A stretch of 57,809 nucleotides of DNA from Candidatus Hadersleviella danica (GTDB lineage Bacteria; Chloroflexota; Anaerolineae; Promineifilales; Promineifilaceae). The translations under genes and the position numbers were made by a program. The DNA is taken from contig JADJSZ010000053.1 in the NCBI GenBank assembly GCA_016711405.1, positions 1 through 57,809 on the forward strand, given 5' to 3'. Positions 44,942 to 54,402 of this stretch are shown one piece after another. Every line of letters begins with the position of its first letter. Positions within the stretch are counted from its first letter, which is position 1. The notes beneath the pieces were generated by a model. That model did not search any database. It worked only from the letters and a program-made list of their open reading frames with translations, and was not told the DNA's origin.

Positions 44942-46315
44942 CTAATTGTTGTTGAAAACCTTGTTCGCTTCGTCGCAAATCGTCGCCGCAAAGTCATCAA
45001 TGCTTTGTTCGCCAGTGAGAACGGCCGTGACGGCTGGCCCCATGATGGCATCGTATTCTGGCCAGCTACCAGCCCACAGTGGCCCTTCGGTGGCGGGATT
45101 ACGTGCCAAACCATTCAGGAACGCTTGGTTGTTGGCAGGAGGCGAGAAGGTGAGGAAAGCATCCAACGCATCTTGGCTGACACGGCTGGGGATGTTTGCC
45201 CCTAAAGCCGAAATAACCGATTGCGTTTCAGCCTTGGTCAGTTCTTGCACCAATTGCCACGCTTGCTCGGGGTGTTCGGTATTGGCGTTCACCACATAAG
45301 CGCCCCAGAAGAGCCAGTTGCTTGGGCCACCAGGGCCATCGGGCAATTCGACAACATCCCAGTTGAAGGCGGCGCTAGAACGAGCGCCGGGGGTTGCCCA
45401 ACGGCCGTTTTGGAACATACCAACGCGCCCAGCCAAGAAAGGAGGTTCGCTGTCTTCGCCATAGGGCACGGCCAAGTTCAACTCATTGTAAAGACGCGCC
45501 TCAAATTCCAAACCAGCCAACGACTCAGGGGTGTCCAATCCGCAAGCTGTGCGGTCTTCATTGTAGAAGTTCCCACCAGCGGCGTTAATCCAATAGCCAT
45601 AGGGCCCCCACCACGCATTTTGGCCATAACCATAAATGTCATCGCCCAAAGCGTCAATGGCCGTAGCGACTTCCACAAAAGCATCCCAATCCCACTCGCC
45701 AGCGGCCGCTAATTCGCGGGGGTCTGGCGCACCCGATTCGGCCAACAGGTCGAGGTTCAGGTAAAGGGCGAAGGTGGACACATCGCGGGGGAGACCCCAC
45801 AGAGCTTCACCCGTCGTTTGGGTTTCGGGGTTGAAGGTCAGGTGGAACATCGGGCCGGGGTAGAAGTCGGCATCGCTGTAGCCTTCGGTCGCATCAGCCA
45901 TGTCGCGCATGTTCAGGATGAGGCCACGGGTGGCGAAGTCGGCAATATCGGTGCCGGGAATCCAGAACACATCGGGAGCCGTGCCTGCGCCGATTTCGGT
46001 CTTGAGCACGTCTTGGTAGCTGGAGCTTTCGCTACCACCGGGTTCGTATTGCAAAGTCACCCCATCAATCACAATGCTGTCGCTGACGGCTTGGTAGACA
46101 TCAATTTCGGCTTGGTTGTCGGGGCGGGTGCGCCAGCGGAGGGTGATTTCCTCCATAGGCATTTCTTCGGTCGCCTCGGCCACGGCCGTTGGCTCGGCAG
46201 GAGCCGCAGTGGCCTCGGGGGCTGGTTCGGGGGTGCTGGTTCCGCCACAGGCGATCAACAGCGCACCCAAAGCCAACAGGAGCAATAGTTGCAGTTTATT
46301 ACGTAAGGGTTTCAT
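44942..46315 (-). CDS. Sugar ABC transporter substrate-binding lipoprotein
   Basis: 457 aa, intact. Signal MKPLRNKLQLLLLLALGALLIAC (lipobox LIAC), then an Ala/Pro/Glu linker. Extracellular solute-binding family 1 features: ITLRWRTRPDNQAEIDVYQ, GTAPDVFWIPGTDIADFA, GLPRDVSTFALYLNLDLL, EWDWDAFVEVATAI, FLAGRVGMFQNGRWATPG. Shine-Dalgarno AGGAGAAAG. It lies first after lacI in the operon, next to lacZ, so galactosides are plausible ligands (inference). Confidence 0.93.
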   Translation of the reverse strand: MKPLRNKLQLLLLLALGALLIACGGTSTPEPAPEATAAPAEPTAVAEATEEMPMEEITLRWRTRPDNQAEIDVYQAVSDSIVIDGVTLQYEPGGSESSSYQDVLKTEIGAGTAPDVFWIPGTDIADFATRGLILNMRDMADATEGYSDADFYPGPMFHLTFNPETQTTGEALWGLPRDVSTFALYLNLDLLAESGAPDPRELAAAGEWDWDAFVEVATAIDALGDDIYGYGQNAWWGPYGYWINAAGGNFYNEDRTACGLDTPESLAGLEFEARLYNELNLAVPYGEDSEPPFLAGRVGMFQNGRWATPGARSSAAFNWDVVELPDGPGGPSNWLFWGAYVVNANTEHPEQAWQLVQELTKAETQSVISALGANIPSRVSQDALDAFLTFSPPANNQAFLNGLARNPATEGPLWAGSWPEYDAIMGPAVTAVLTGEQSIDDFAATICDEANKVFNNN

Positions 46316-46321
46316 TCTTTC

Positions 46322-46444
46322 TCCTCAGGGGGGATACTGGTTATTCGTTATTCGTTACTTGTTATTCGTTAGGTGTTGGTGGGTGGTGACAAGTAAGTAA
46401 CCAATAACCAATAACGAATGACCAGTAACCATTAACCAATAACG
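46322..46444 (-). repeat. Word-repeat stem-loop (TTATTCGTTATTCGTTACTTG)
   Basis: CTGGTTATTCGTTATTCGTT, core GTGTTGGTGGGTGGTGAC, then AAGTAACCAATAACCAATAA, GAATGACCAGTAACC, ATTAACCAATAACG. Between lacI and the binding-protein gene. Confidence 0.88.
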
Positions 46445-47452
46445 CTAATTTTTAACGGCCGTGGAACCCCGCGCCACCAGTGTGACAGGCAGGCGCACCT
46501 GCTCACTGGGGGTGGTGGGGTCGGCCACAGTCCGCGCCAATAAACGAATTGCCTCGCGGCCGATGCGCTGGAAATCCTGCCGCATCGTGGTCAGGGGTGG
46601 GCAAAAGTAGGCCGCAAGGGGGATATCATCAATGCCAATGACCGAAAGTTGGGTGGGCAAATCTAGTCCGTGGGCGCGAGCGGCCTGAAACAGCCCCACG
46701 GCCATCTGGTCGTTTTGCACAAAAACAGCCGTCGGCCGTTCGCCCCCCCCTAGCAGAGCCATGCCGGCTGAATAGCCCGCCTCGGCCGACCAATCTCCTT
46801 CCACCATCCACTCGGGGCGGATGGGCAGTTGGCGGCCGTGCAACGCCCGCTCAAAGCCCAAAATGCGCTTCTGGGTACACACTTCCAGCCGTGGCCCTGT
46901 GACCATCGCAATTTGGGTGTGGCCCAGTTCCAGCAAATGGCGGGTGGCCATCAGGGCGGCCGTTTCGTCATCTAAAACAACGGTATTGACCAATGGCTGA
47001 TTGAGATGCGCCCCGCCGCCCGCAAAGACAATGGGGTACTCGCTGGGCACGTTGCGCGAGAGTTCGGCCACATAGGGGTCAATCACCATCAGCCCTTCGG
47101 TACGGCCGCTGGTCAGCAACTCTTCCACCAGTTGGTGGAAGCTCTCTTCGTCTGGTGCGCTGGCGGCCAGAAGGAAGTAGCCCTGTTCACGAGCGGCCGT
47201 TTGTGCCCCTTCGATAATGCTCGAAAATGTAAAATCGAGCAGATTGGGGGCGATACAAGCCAACATGCCCGTGCGCCCTTTGGCCATGGATTGGGCCACG
47301 GCACTGGGTTGGTAGCTCAACTGGGCAATCGCCTCGGAGACGCGGGCGCGGGTTTGCGGCCGTACCTGTTCGCTCTCGTTGATGACACGCGAAACAGTCT
47401 GGTGAGAAACACCAGCGAGAGCGGCGACATCGCGAATCGTAGGACGAGACAT
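46445..47452 (-). CDS. LacI-family transcriptional repressor
   Basis: 335 aa, intact. N-terminal HTH MSRPTIRDVAALAGVSHQTVSRVINESEQVRP with the hinge helix YQPSAVAQSMAKGRT, then a sugar-binding PBP-I domain (MLACIAPNLLDFTFSSIIEG, GHTQIAMVTGPRLEV, AVFVQNDQMAVGLFQAA, LSVIGIDDIPLAAYFCPPLT). It is first in the operon with the sugar ABC genes and divergent from lacZ. It probably binds the twin operators at 47582-47609 and controls both directions. The start follows CTCCCTCCCC. Confidence 0.94.
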   Translation of the reverse strand: MSRPTIRDVAALAGVSHQTVSRVINESEQVRPQTRARVSEAIAQLSYQPSAVAQSMAKGRTGMLACIAPNLLDFTFSSIIEGAQTAAREQGYFLLAASAPDEESFHQLVEELLTSGRTEGLMVIDPYVAELSRNVPSEYPIVFAGGGAHLNQPLVNTVVLDDETAALMATRHLLELGHTQIAMVTGPRLEVCTQKRILGFERALHGRQLPIRPEWMVEGDWSAEAGYSAGMALLGGGERPTAVFVQNDQMAVGLFQAARAHGLDLPTQLSVIGIDDIPLAAYFCPPLTTMRQDFQRIGREAIRLLARTVADPTTPSEQVRLPVTLVARGSTAVKN

Positions 47453-47454
47453 GG

Positions 47455-47560
47455 GGAGGGAGGAGTGGTTAGTGGCGAGTGGTTAGTGGTTAGTAGGTTA
47501 ATCACTTAGCTGACAGGCTGACTAGCTGAAATGCTGATTACCTTCTTGCTTGTGAGCGGG
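47455..47560 (-). repeat. Word repeat (GTGGTTAGTGG and CTGACTAGCTG words)
   Basis: GTGGTTAGTGGCGAGTGGTT then AGTGGTTAGTAGG, followed by AGCTGACAGGCTGACTAGCT. Between lacI and the operators. Confidence 0.8.
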
Positions 47561-47581
47561 GTTCGTTGTACAGTTAGTTAA

Positions 47582-47609
47582 TGTGACCGTTCACATGTTA
47601 ACGGTCACA
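47582..47609. promoter_or_regulatory. Twin LacI-type operators
   Basis: TGTGACCGTTCACA (47582-47595) directly abuts TGTTAACGGTCACA (47596-47609). The second matches the reverse complement of the first at 13 of 14 bases. They lie 108 bp before lacZ and about 130 bp before lacI. TGTGAGCGG at 47551 may be another half-site. Confidence 0.75.
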
Positions 47610-47717
47610 TAGTAACATGCTAACCAAAAGCTGTCAAGAAACTTTGTGCAAAGTTGCCAATGAGCAAATTGGTTCACTAAGCATTAATTACTAAACACTA
47701 ACCACTAGCCACTCCCC
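47610..47717 (+). repeat. lacZ leader: palindrome and CACTAACCACTA words
   Basis: A palindrome AACTTTGTGCAAAGTT (47639-47654), then AAACACTAACCACTAGCCAC and TCCCC directly before ATG 47718. No clear -35/-10 pair. Confidence 0.55.
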
Positions 47718-50700
47718 ATGAACACACCAGATTGGCAAAACCCACAAATTGTCGGCCGCAACAAATTGGCCGCCCACGCGCCGTTGGTCGGCACGGCCGA
47801 AAAACTCTCCCTCAACGGTGACTGGCAGTTTAAACTCGTGCCCAAGCCTCTGTTGACGGGGGAATTTACGGCCGCCAACTTCCACTGCCCCGATTTCGAC
47901 ACGGCCGACTGGGCCAGCTTGCCCGTGCCCAGCAACTGGACCATGCAGGGGTACGACAAACCCATCTACACGAACCACAAAATGCCCATCCCCACCAACC
48001 CGCCCTTTGTGCCCGAGGAAGACAACCCCACGGGGCTGTATCGGCGCACCATGCACATCCCCGCCGAGTGGGCGGGGCGGCGGGTGGTGCTCTGCTTCGA
48101 GGGGGTCGAATCCGCTTTTTATGTGTGGGTAAACGGGCAGATGGTCGGCTACAGCCAAGATTCCCGCTTGCCCGCCGAGTTTGATGTGACCGAATTGGTG
48201 CGGGTGGGGGAAGAGAATTTGGTGGCCGTCATGGTCATCCGCTGGAGCGATGGGAGCTATTTGGAAGACCAAGACCACTGGTGGCAAGCGGGCATTTATC
48301 GGGATGTCTTCCTTTATAATACGCCACCCGCCTACATGGCCGATTATTTCGCACAGGCACAGCTCACGGCCGCTTCCAACTACACCCACGGCACGCTCGA
48401 TGTGCGGGTAAAACTGGCGGGGCAGGTGGGGGATGGGCAACGGGTGCGGGTGGAACTGTTGGAGACGGCCGCCCACGAACCCATCACCCAACTAGAAGCG
48501 ATTTACCACGCCGACAAGGACGAAAACCCGGCCGTGCGCCTGCGGGGGGAGGTGGGGGTTGTACGGCCGTGGACGAGCGAAACCCCCAATCTGTACACCC
48601 TGCGCCTCACCTTGCTGGATGAGGCGGGCCAGCCCACGCAGGTGGTGCAAACCAAAATCGGCTTCCGCACGGTGGAAATTCGGGGGCGAGAGTTGTTGAT
48701 TAACGGCAAAACTGTCATTTTTCGCGGCGTGAATCGGCACGAACACGACGACACGACGGGCAAAGTGATTAGCGAAGCAAGCATGGTGGCCGATATTAAA
48801 CTGCTCAAGCAATTTAATTTTAACGCTGTGCGGAACTGTCATTATCCGATGGACGGCCGTTGGTACGAACTGTGCGACGAGTACGGCCTCTACCTGATAG
48901 ACGAGGCCAACATTGAATGCCACGGCATTTATAACCGCCCCGCCAACGACCCCGCATGGCTGAACGCCTTTATGGAGCGGGGCGTGCGCATGGTGGAGCG
49001 CACCAAAAACCACCCCAGCATCATCATTTGGTCATTGGGCAACGAGAGCGGCTACGGCCCCAACCACGACGCGTTGGCGGGTTGGATGCGCGGCTACGAC
49101 CCCACCCGCCCTGTGCAATACGAAGGGTGTATCAGCCGCTGGAAGGGGCAAGATTGGGAGGATGGCAAACTAGCCAGCGATATTTTGTGCCCCATGTACC
49201 CCGAGGTGGATGAGATTATTGCCTATGCCGAGAATCCGCACGGCACACGGCCGCTCATCATGTGCGAATACGCCCACTCGATGGGCAACAGCACGGGCAA
49301 CTTGAAGGAGTATTGGGAGGCCAGCGAAAAATACGTCGGCTTGCAAGGGGGCTTTATTTGGGATTGGGTGGATCAAGGGCTGAAGAAGGTGGCCGAGAAC
49401 GGCCGCACCTTCTGGGCCTATGGCGGCGATTTTGGCGACACCATCAACGACGGCAACTTCTGCATCAACGGCCTGATTTGGCCTGACCGTACCCCGCACC
49501 CCGCCATGTGGGAATGCCACAAGCTATTCCAGCCGCTTGCTTGCTCGTTTGATGCGGCCACAAACACCCTGACAATTCGCAACAAGCGGGATTTTGCCAG
49601 CACGGCCGATTTACGCGCCCACTGGCAACTCACGGCCGATGGCGAACCCATCCAACAAGGCGACCTCCCCTGTTTAGACAGCCGCAGGCGAAACGGCAGA
49701 ATGGGGACTGGGGAATGGGGACTGGGGACAAGGTGCGGGGGAGCGGCATTTGTTGGTGCAGTTTACACTGGCCGAAGACACCCCTTGGGCGGTAGCGGGC
49801 CATGTCGTGGCATGGGAACAGTTTGCGATTGGGGTAGGGGAGACGGCTAAAGCCGTTACTACGAACGGGGGCGATATTACGGTTCAGGAAACGGCCGACC
49901 ATCTGACCCTGACGGGTGAACAATGGCAAATGGTCATCAGTAAGGCCGTGGGGCAATTGGTGAGCTGGCAATGGCAAGGAAGCGAACTGCTCCACGCAGG
50001 CCACGGCCCCATCCTGAACGCATGGCGCGCCCCAACCGACAACGACGGCCTGAAGCTCCGCGCCAGCCGCGCCACACAACTGCTCCCCCACTGGTTGGCG
50101 GCGGGGTTGCCCAATTTGGAGGGGCAAGTGGAGGCGTGGGTGGTGCGCCAACTGGCGGCCGATCATGTCCAAATCGAGCTAACCACCAGCGTTAGCGGCA
50201 CAGGCCAGCGTTCACCCACCAGCAAACCATCACTGTGTGGGGCGATGGCACGCTGGAATTGGCCAACGACATCACGGCCGCGCCCAACCTGCCCCCCCTG
50301 CCCCGCCTCGGCCTCACCCTGAGCTTGGCCGAGGGGTTTGAGCAGTTGAGTTGGTTCGGCCGTGGCCCGCATGAATGTTATCGGGACAGGCAAGAGGGCG
50401 CGGCCGTGGGCATTTATCACAGCACTGTCTCCGAACAATACGTGCCCTACATCATGCCCCAAGAAAATGGCAACCACACCGAGGTGCGCTGGCTGACCCT
50501 GACCAACGGCAATGGCCTGACCCTGAAAGTGTGGGGCAACCCGCCCCTCGAGATGAGTGCCAGCCATTTGAGCGCGGCCGATTTAACGGCCGCTCGCCAC
50601 ACCTACGAACTCGACCCCCGCCCCGAAACGATTCTCAACCTCGATTTTCAACAATCGGGTCTCGGCGGGGCGAGTTGTACTTAACACCCTGCCCCAATAC

Positions 50701-50760
50701 CTGCTCCAACCCAGCCGCCACCAATTTGTGGTGCGGATGCAGGTGATTGGTAATTCGTAA
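47718..50760 (+). CDS. lacZ: Beta-galactosidase, GH2 (LacZ-type, frameshifted C-terminal half)
   Basis: About 1010 aa when repaired, the normal LacZ size. Blocks: LNGDWQFKL, VPSNWTMQGYDKPIYTN, GLYRRTMHIPAEW, VNGQMVGYSQDSRLPAEFD, FRGVNRHEHDDTTGK, acid/base Glu in SLGNESGYGPNH, nucleophile Glu in MCEYAHSMGNSTG, GGFIWDWVDQGL, and the C-terminal super-sandwich (NAWRAPTDNDGL, LSWFGRGPHECYRDRQ). After 49680 the frame is disturbed: GGGGACTGGGGAATGGGGAC words at 49700-49735, the 20-mer at 49843-49862, and indels near 50200 and 50690. The end VIGNS and stop at 50760 come from ATTGGTAATTCG words. Confidence 0.94.
49843..49862 (-). repeat. 20-mer shared with the terminator at 25178, inside lacZ
   Basis: Reads GTAGTAACGGCTTTAGCCGT on the minus strand. 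It is translated in frame as part of a loop (TAKAVTTN). Confidence 0.85.
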
Positions 50761-50822
50761 TTGGTAATTACGAACCCTGACCAACGCCCAAATAACGAAT
50801 AACCAATAACGAATAACCCCCT
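50743..50822 (+). repeat. Word-repeat stem-loop (GGTAATTCGTAATTGG)
   Basis: GATTGGTAATTCGTAATTGG, core CCTGACCAACGCCC, then AAATAACGAATAACCAATAA and CGAATAACCCCCT up to the ATG at 50823. Confidence 0.88.
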
Positions 50823-51597
50823 ATGTACGACGCATACATCTTCGACCTCGACGGCACTGTTTATTTGGGCGAGGCGCTTTTGCCCACGGCCGAGGAAGCC
50901 ATTACCCGCTTGCGCGAATTGGGCAAGCGCACCGTGTTTCTCTCCAACAACCCCACCCACAGCCGGCAGAGCTACGCCGCCAAGTTAACGCGGTTGGGCT
51001 TGCCCACCCCCGCCGAGGACGTGCTAAACTCTTCGGCCGTGATGGTGGATTATTTGCGCCAACACCACCCCACGGCACGGCTCTTTCCCATTGGCGAGCA
51101 GACCTTGGTGGACGAACTCACGGCCGCTGGCTTTACCCTCACCGAAACGGCGGCCGACATAGACATCGTCATCGCCAGTTTTGACCGCACCTTCACCTAT
51201 CGCAAGCTCCAAATTGCCTTTGATGCGATGCGGGCGGGGGCACGGCTGTTGGCCACCAACGCCGACCGTTATTGCCCCGTCCCCGGCGGCGGCGAACCCG
51301 ATGCGGCGGCCGTGATTGCCGCCATCGAGGCGTGTAGCAACACCAAATTAGAAGCGGTGGTGGGCAAACCGAGCCAGTTCATGGCTCAAGCCGTTCTGCG
51401 CTTGCTGGGCGATATTCCCCCTGAACGGTGTTTGATGACAGGCGACCGCCTCGAGACAGATGTGTTGATGGGCTTAGAGGCAGGCATGTCAGCCGCGCTC
51501 ACCCTGACAGGCGCAACCACATCAAGCCATGCTGGCCGAGTCCGACATTCGGCCGACCTATGTCATTAATGGTTTGGGTGAATTGCTGGATTTGTAA
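50823..51597 (+). CDS. HAD-superfamily IIA hydrolase (one frameshift)
   Basis: About 258 aa. AYIFDLDGTVYLGEALLP (motif I), VFLSNNPTHSRQSYAAKL (motif II), VIASFDRTFTYRKLQIA (cap), AVVGKPSQFMAQAVL (motif III), CLMTGDRLETDVLMG (motif IV). A frameshift near 51518 hides the end, which restored reads MLAESDIRPTYVINGLGELLDL with TAA at 51595-51597. It sits between lacZ and an FGGY kinase, so a sugar phosphate is a possible substrate (inference). Confidence 0.9.
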
Positions 51598-51758
51598 TTA
51601 GGTGTTGTTCTGGAACCTGTGTTGGGGATTTTTGAACCGCGGAGAGCCATAGGCGCGAAGACTAGGTTTCTCTGGCTTGAATATTGATTCCTCCGCGTTC
51701 TCGCGCCCTCCGAAACCAGCGAACTCATTTTTGCCAGTCGAACTGACAATGGCTTTTT
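51598..51758 (+). repeat. Gene-free tract with degenerate CGCGGAGAG / CTCCGCG words
   Basis: AACCGCGGAGAGCC and CTCCGCGTTCTCGCG words, opposed. No gene is seen; it separates the HAD and kinase genes. Confidence 0.55.
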
Positions 51759-53240
51759 ATGTATTTATTAGGGATTGACCAAGGCACGAGTGGCAGTCGC
51801 GCACTCATTTTAGATGGTAGCGGCCGTGTTTGCGGCTATGGCTATCGCGCCTTGCCGCGCCTTTATCCGCAAACAGGCTGGGTGGAACAAGACCCCGATG
51901 TGGTGGCGCAAGGGGTGGCCGAGGCGATTACTGAGGCGTTAAGCAAAGCGGCCGTCTCCCCCCACCAAATCATCGCCTGTGGCATTGCGGGCCAGCGCAA
52001 CACCGATTTTGTCTGGTCGGCCAGCACAGGGCGGCCGTTGGCCAATGCCATCACATGGCAAGATTTGCGCACCATGCCCATGTTGGCCGAACTGGCGCAA
52101 TGGGAACATTCGGCCGAGTGGCGCGAACGGCTGGGTTACTTCCCCGGCCCGTATAGCTCGGCCGTGCATTTGGCGTGGCGGTTCCAACACCAGCCAGCCG
52201 TGCGGGCGGCGGCCGAAAGCGGCGATTTGCGGATTGGTTTTTCGGCCAATTGGCTGTTGGCCGCCTTGGGGCACGCCAATGGGCATGTGATGGATTATGG
52301 GTTGGTGCAGGCGATGGGCTTGTACGATTTTCGGGCGGAGGAATACTGGGCGGAATGGCTGGCCCATTTGGGCATCCCCCGTGCGCCCTTGCCCGACCCA
52401 GTGCCCAATCTGCATGATTTTGGCACGCTGACCATTGCGGGAGCGGACGGGGAAACAGCGGCCGTGCCTGTGCGCCTGATGATGGGCAACGAGCAAGCGG
52501 CTCTGTTTGGCCACGAGTGCCGCACGGCGGGCACGGCCGAATGTACGCACGGCACAGCCTCTTTTGTGAACGTCTTTTTGGGCAACCACGCCCCCCGCTC
52601 GGAAAAACTCAACATTTATTACGCATGGCATTTGGGCGACCAGCACACCTATTGTGCCGAGGCGGATACGTGTGTGACGGGCGCGGCCGTGCGCTGGATG
52701 CGCGAGGAAGCGCGTTTGTTTGACCACGACCGCGAGGTAGACGAACTGGCTGGCTCTGTGCCCGATGCGGGTGGGGTGGTGTTTGTGCCCGCCTTCACAG
52801 GGCTGAACGTGCCCTACAATGACCCCACAGCGCGTGGTACAATCTGGGGTCTCACGCTCGGTAGCTCGCGGGCGCACATTATTCGCGCTTTTTTGGAAGC
52901 GTTGGGCTACCAAATGCGGGCTATTTTGGAGACGATTGAGCAGGAGTTGGGCATCCACATCGCCCAACTCAATGTGGGGGGTGGGGTTTCGGCCAGCGAT
53001 GTGGCTTGCCAAGTGCAGGCTGATTTAACTGGTTTGCCCATCACCCGCCCCGCTTTTACCGAACTTTCGGCCCGCACGGCCGCCCTTTTGGCGGGTTTGG
53101 CCGCTGGCGTATGGCCAGATGTGGCCGCTTTGCCCCCGCTTCCACCCGCATCCACCCATTTTGCCCCCCAACTCCCCGCCCCCACCCGCGATGCAGGGTA
53201 TGCTGTCTGGCACACGGCCGTGGAACGGGCGCGGGGGTGA
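51759..53240 (+). CDS. FGGY-family carbohydrate kinase (glycerol kinase-like)
   Basis: 493 aa, intact. N-terminal MYLLGIDQGTSGSRALILDG, QTGWVEQDPDVVAQG, GIAGQRNTDFVWSASTGRPLANAITWQDLRT. C-terminal GNEQAALFGHECRTAGTAECTHGTASFVN and FVPAFTGLNVPYNDPTARGTIWGLT match the glycerol kinase branch, with LNVGGGVSASDVACQ near the end. It phosphorylates a polyol or sugar. Neighbouring lacZ suggests galactose-side metabolism, but the sequence alone fits glycerol better. The substrate is open. Confidence 0.9.
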   Translation: MYLLGIDQGTSGSRALILDGSGRVCGYGYRALPRLYPQTGWVEQDPDVVAQGVAEAITEALSKAAVSPHQIIACGIAGQRNTDFVWSASTGRPLANAITWQDLRTMPMLAELAQWEHSAEWRERLGYFPGPYSSAVHLAWRFQHQPAVRAAAESGDLRIGFSANWLLAALGHANGHVMDYGLVQAMGLYDFRAEEYWAEWLAHLGIPRAPLPDPVPNLHDFGTLTIAGADGETAAVPVRLMMGNEQAALFGHECRTAGTAECTHGTASFVNVFLGNHAPRSEKLNIYYAWHLGDQHTYCAEADTCVTGAAVRWMREEARLFDHDREVDELAGSVPDAGGVVFVPAFTGLNVPYNDPTARGTIWGLTLGSSRAHIIRAFLEALGYQMRAILETIEQELGIHIAQLNVGGGVSASDVACQVQADLTGLPITRPAFTELSARTAALLAGLAAGVWPDVAALPPLPPASTHFAPQLPAPTRDAGYAVWHTAVERARG

Positions 53241-53324
53241 GAAGAGAGAAAAGAGAAGAGAGAAAAGCGGGGCACTTGGTCATTCCGCAATCCGCATTCC
53301 CCATTCCGAATTCACCATTCCCCC
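53238..53324 (+). repeat. Word repeat (AAGAGAGAAAAGAG and CATTCCGCAATCC words)
   Basis: GAAGAGAGAAAAGAGAAGAG then CATTCCGCAATCCGCATTCC and CCATTCCCCC up to the ATG at 53325. Confidence 0.82.
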
Positions 53325-54281
53325 ATGTCCATTCATATTCGGCCGTTTGACCACAGCCCACACGATTACCACACGGCAGTTTCCATAGAAAATAGGGTTT
53401 GGCCCGATTACCCGACCTCGGTGGAAGAGCAACGGGAGAATTTGGTTGCCCAAGGCTCCCACCTGTTTTACCAGCGGTACATGGTGGAGATGCACCAGCA
53501 AGTGGTGGCGACGGGGGTGGTGGTGGAGGCGAATGAGCCTGAGTTTCCGGGCAAGTTTTACTTGCACTTGAACGTGTTGCCTGAGTTTCGCGGCCGTGGT
53601 TCGGCCGTGGCTTTTTATACCCATGCCCTAGATGTGGTGGAGGCGCACGACGGGGAGATGGTGCAGGTGAATGCCCGCGAAGACCAAACGGCCGCGCTCG
53701 ATTTTTTGGCCAAGCGGGGCTTTTTAGTGGCCATGCGCCACCCCGTCTACCAATTGGATTTAAGGCAGTTTGAGCCAGCGGCGTTTGAGGGGGCGTTGGC
53801 GGCCGTGCGCCAACAGGGCATCGAAATTTGTTCGGTGGCCGAGTTACAACGGCGCGATGCCGATTGGGAGCGGCGCATTTGGGAGTTGGGCGAGCTGGAA
53901 GTGATGCAGGATATTCCCGCCGTTCACCCCTATGCGCCCAAATCGTTCCTCAGTTTTCGGGCCAGCTTTTTGCACAACCCCAATTTTTGGCCGCAAGCCG
54001 CTTTTGTGGCCTTAGACGGCCGTCGCTACGTCGGCCTGAGCAGTTTGTGGGTTCCCTTGGCCCAAAAAGACCGTTTGTACACGGGGCTGACGGGTATCGT
54101 GCGCTCCCACCGCCGCCGAGGCATTGCCACCGCCCTAAACATCCATGCCCTTATGTTTGCCAAACAATTCGGGGCGCGGGTGGTGGAAACAGACGTTTCC
54201 AACGCCGTCATTGACCCCATCAATGCCCAACTCGGCTTCACCGCCCAACCCGCGTGGCTCGATTTGGTGAAATCGCTCTGA
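53325..54281 (+). CDS. Tandem GNAT N-acetyltransferase
   Basis: 318 aa, intact. The first GNAT domain has NVLPEFRGRGSAVAFYTHAL (acetyl-CoA loop RGRGS). The second, C-terminal, has GIVRSHRRRGIATALNIHAL and ETDVSNAVIDPINAQLGF. Two-domain GNATs of this type are common in Chloroflexota and Actinobacteria, and often one domain is structural. The substrate is unknown. Confidence 0.88.
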   Translation: MSIHIRPFDHSPHDYHTAVSIENRVWPDYPTSVEEQRENLVAQGSHLFYQRYMVEMHQQVVATGVVVEANEPEFPGKFYLHLNVLPEFRGRGSAVAFYTHALDVVEAHDGEMVQVNAREDQTAALDFLAKRGFLVAMRHPVYQLDLRQFEPAAFEGALAAVRQQGIEICSVAELQRRDADWERRIWELGELEVMQDIPAVHPYAPKSFLSFRASFLHNPNFWPQAAFVALDGRRYVGLSSLWVPLAQKDRLYTGLTGIVRSHRRRGIATALNIHALMFAKQFGARVVETDVSNAVIDPINAQLGFTAQPAWLDLVKSL

Positions 54282-54286
54282 ACAAA

Positions 54287-54402
54287 AGGGCGTGGTAGAA
54301 TGTCATGGGTCATGGGTCACTGGTCATTTGTCCTTTGTCATTGGCTTACATTCACCAACTTCCTTTACTCATTGCTCATTGTTCATTGCTCATTGGAGTT
54401 CT
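54287..54402 (+). repeat. Word repeat (GGGTCATGGGTCA and CATTGCTCATTGTTCATT words)
   Basis: ATGGGTCATGGGTCACTGGT, CATTTGTCCTTTGTCATTGG, core TTACATTCACCAACTTCC, then ACTCATTGCTCATTGTTCAT. The core matches that at about 31750 (GCATTCACCAACGGCC). Confidence 0.85.

Noticed and set aside
47691..48491. A minus-strand ORF opposite the start of lacZ
   Set aside because: It lies antisense to conserved LacZ blocks and has low-complexity His/Gly composition.
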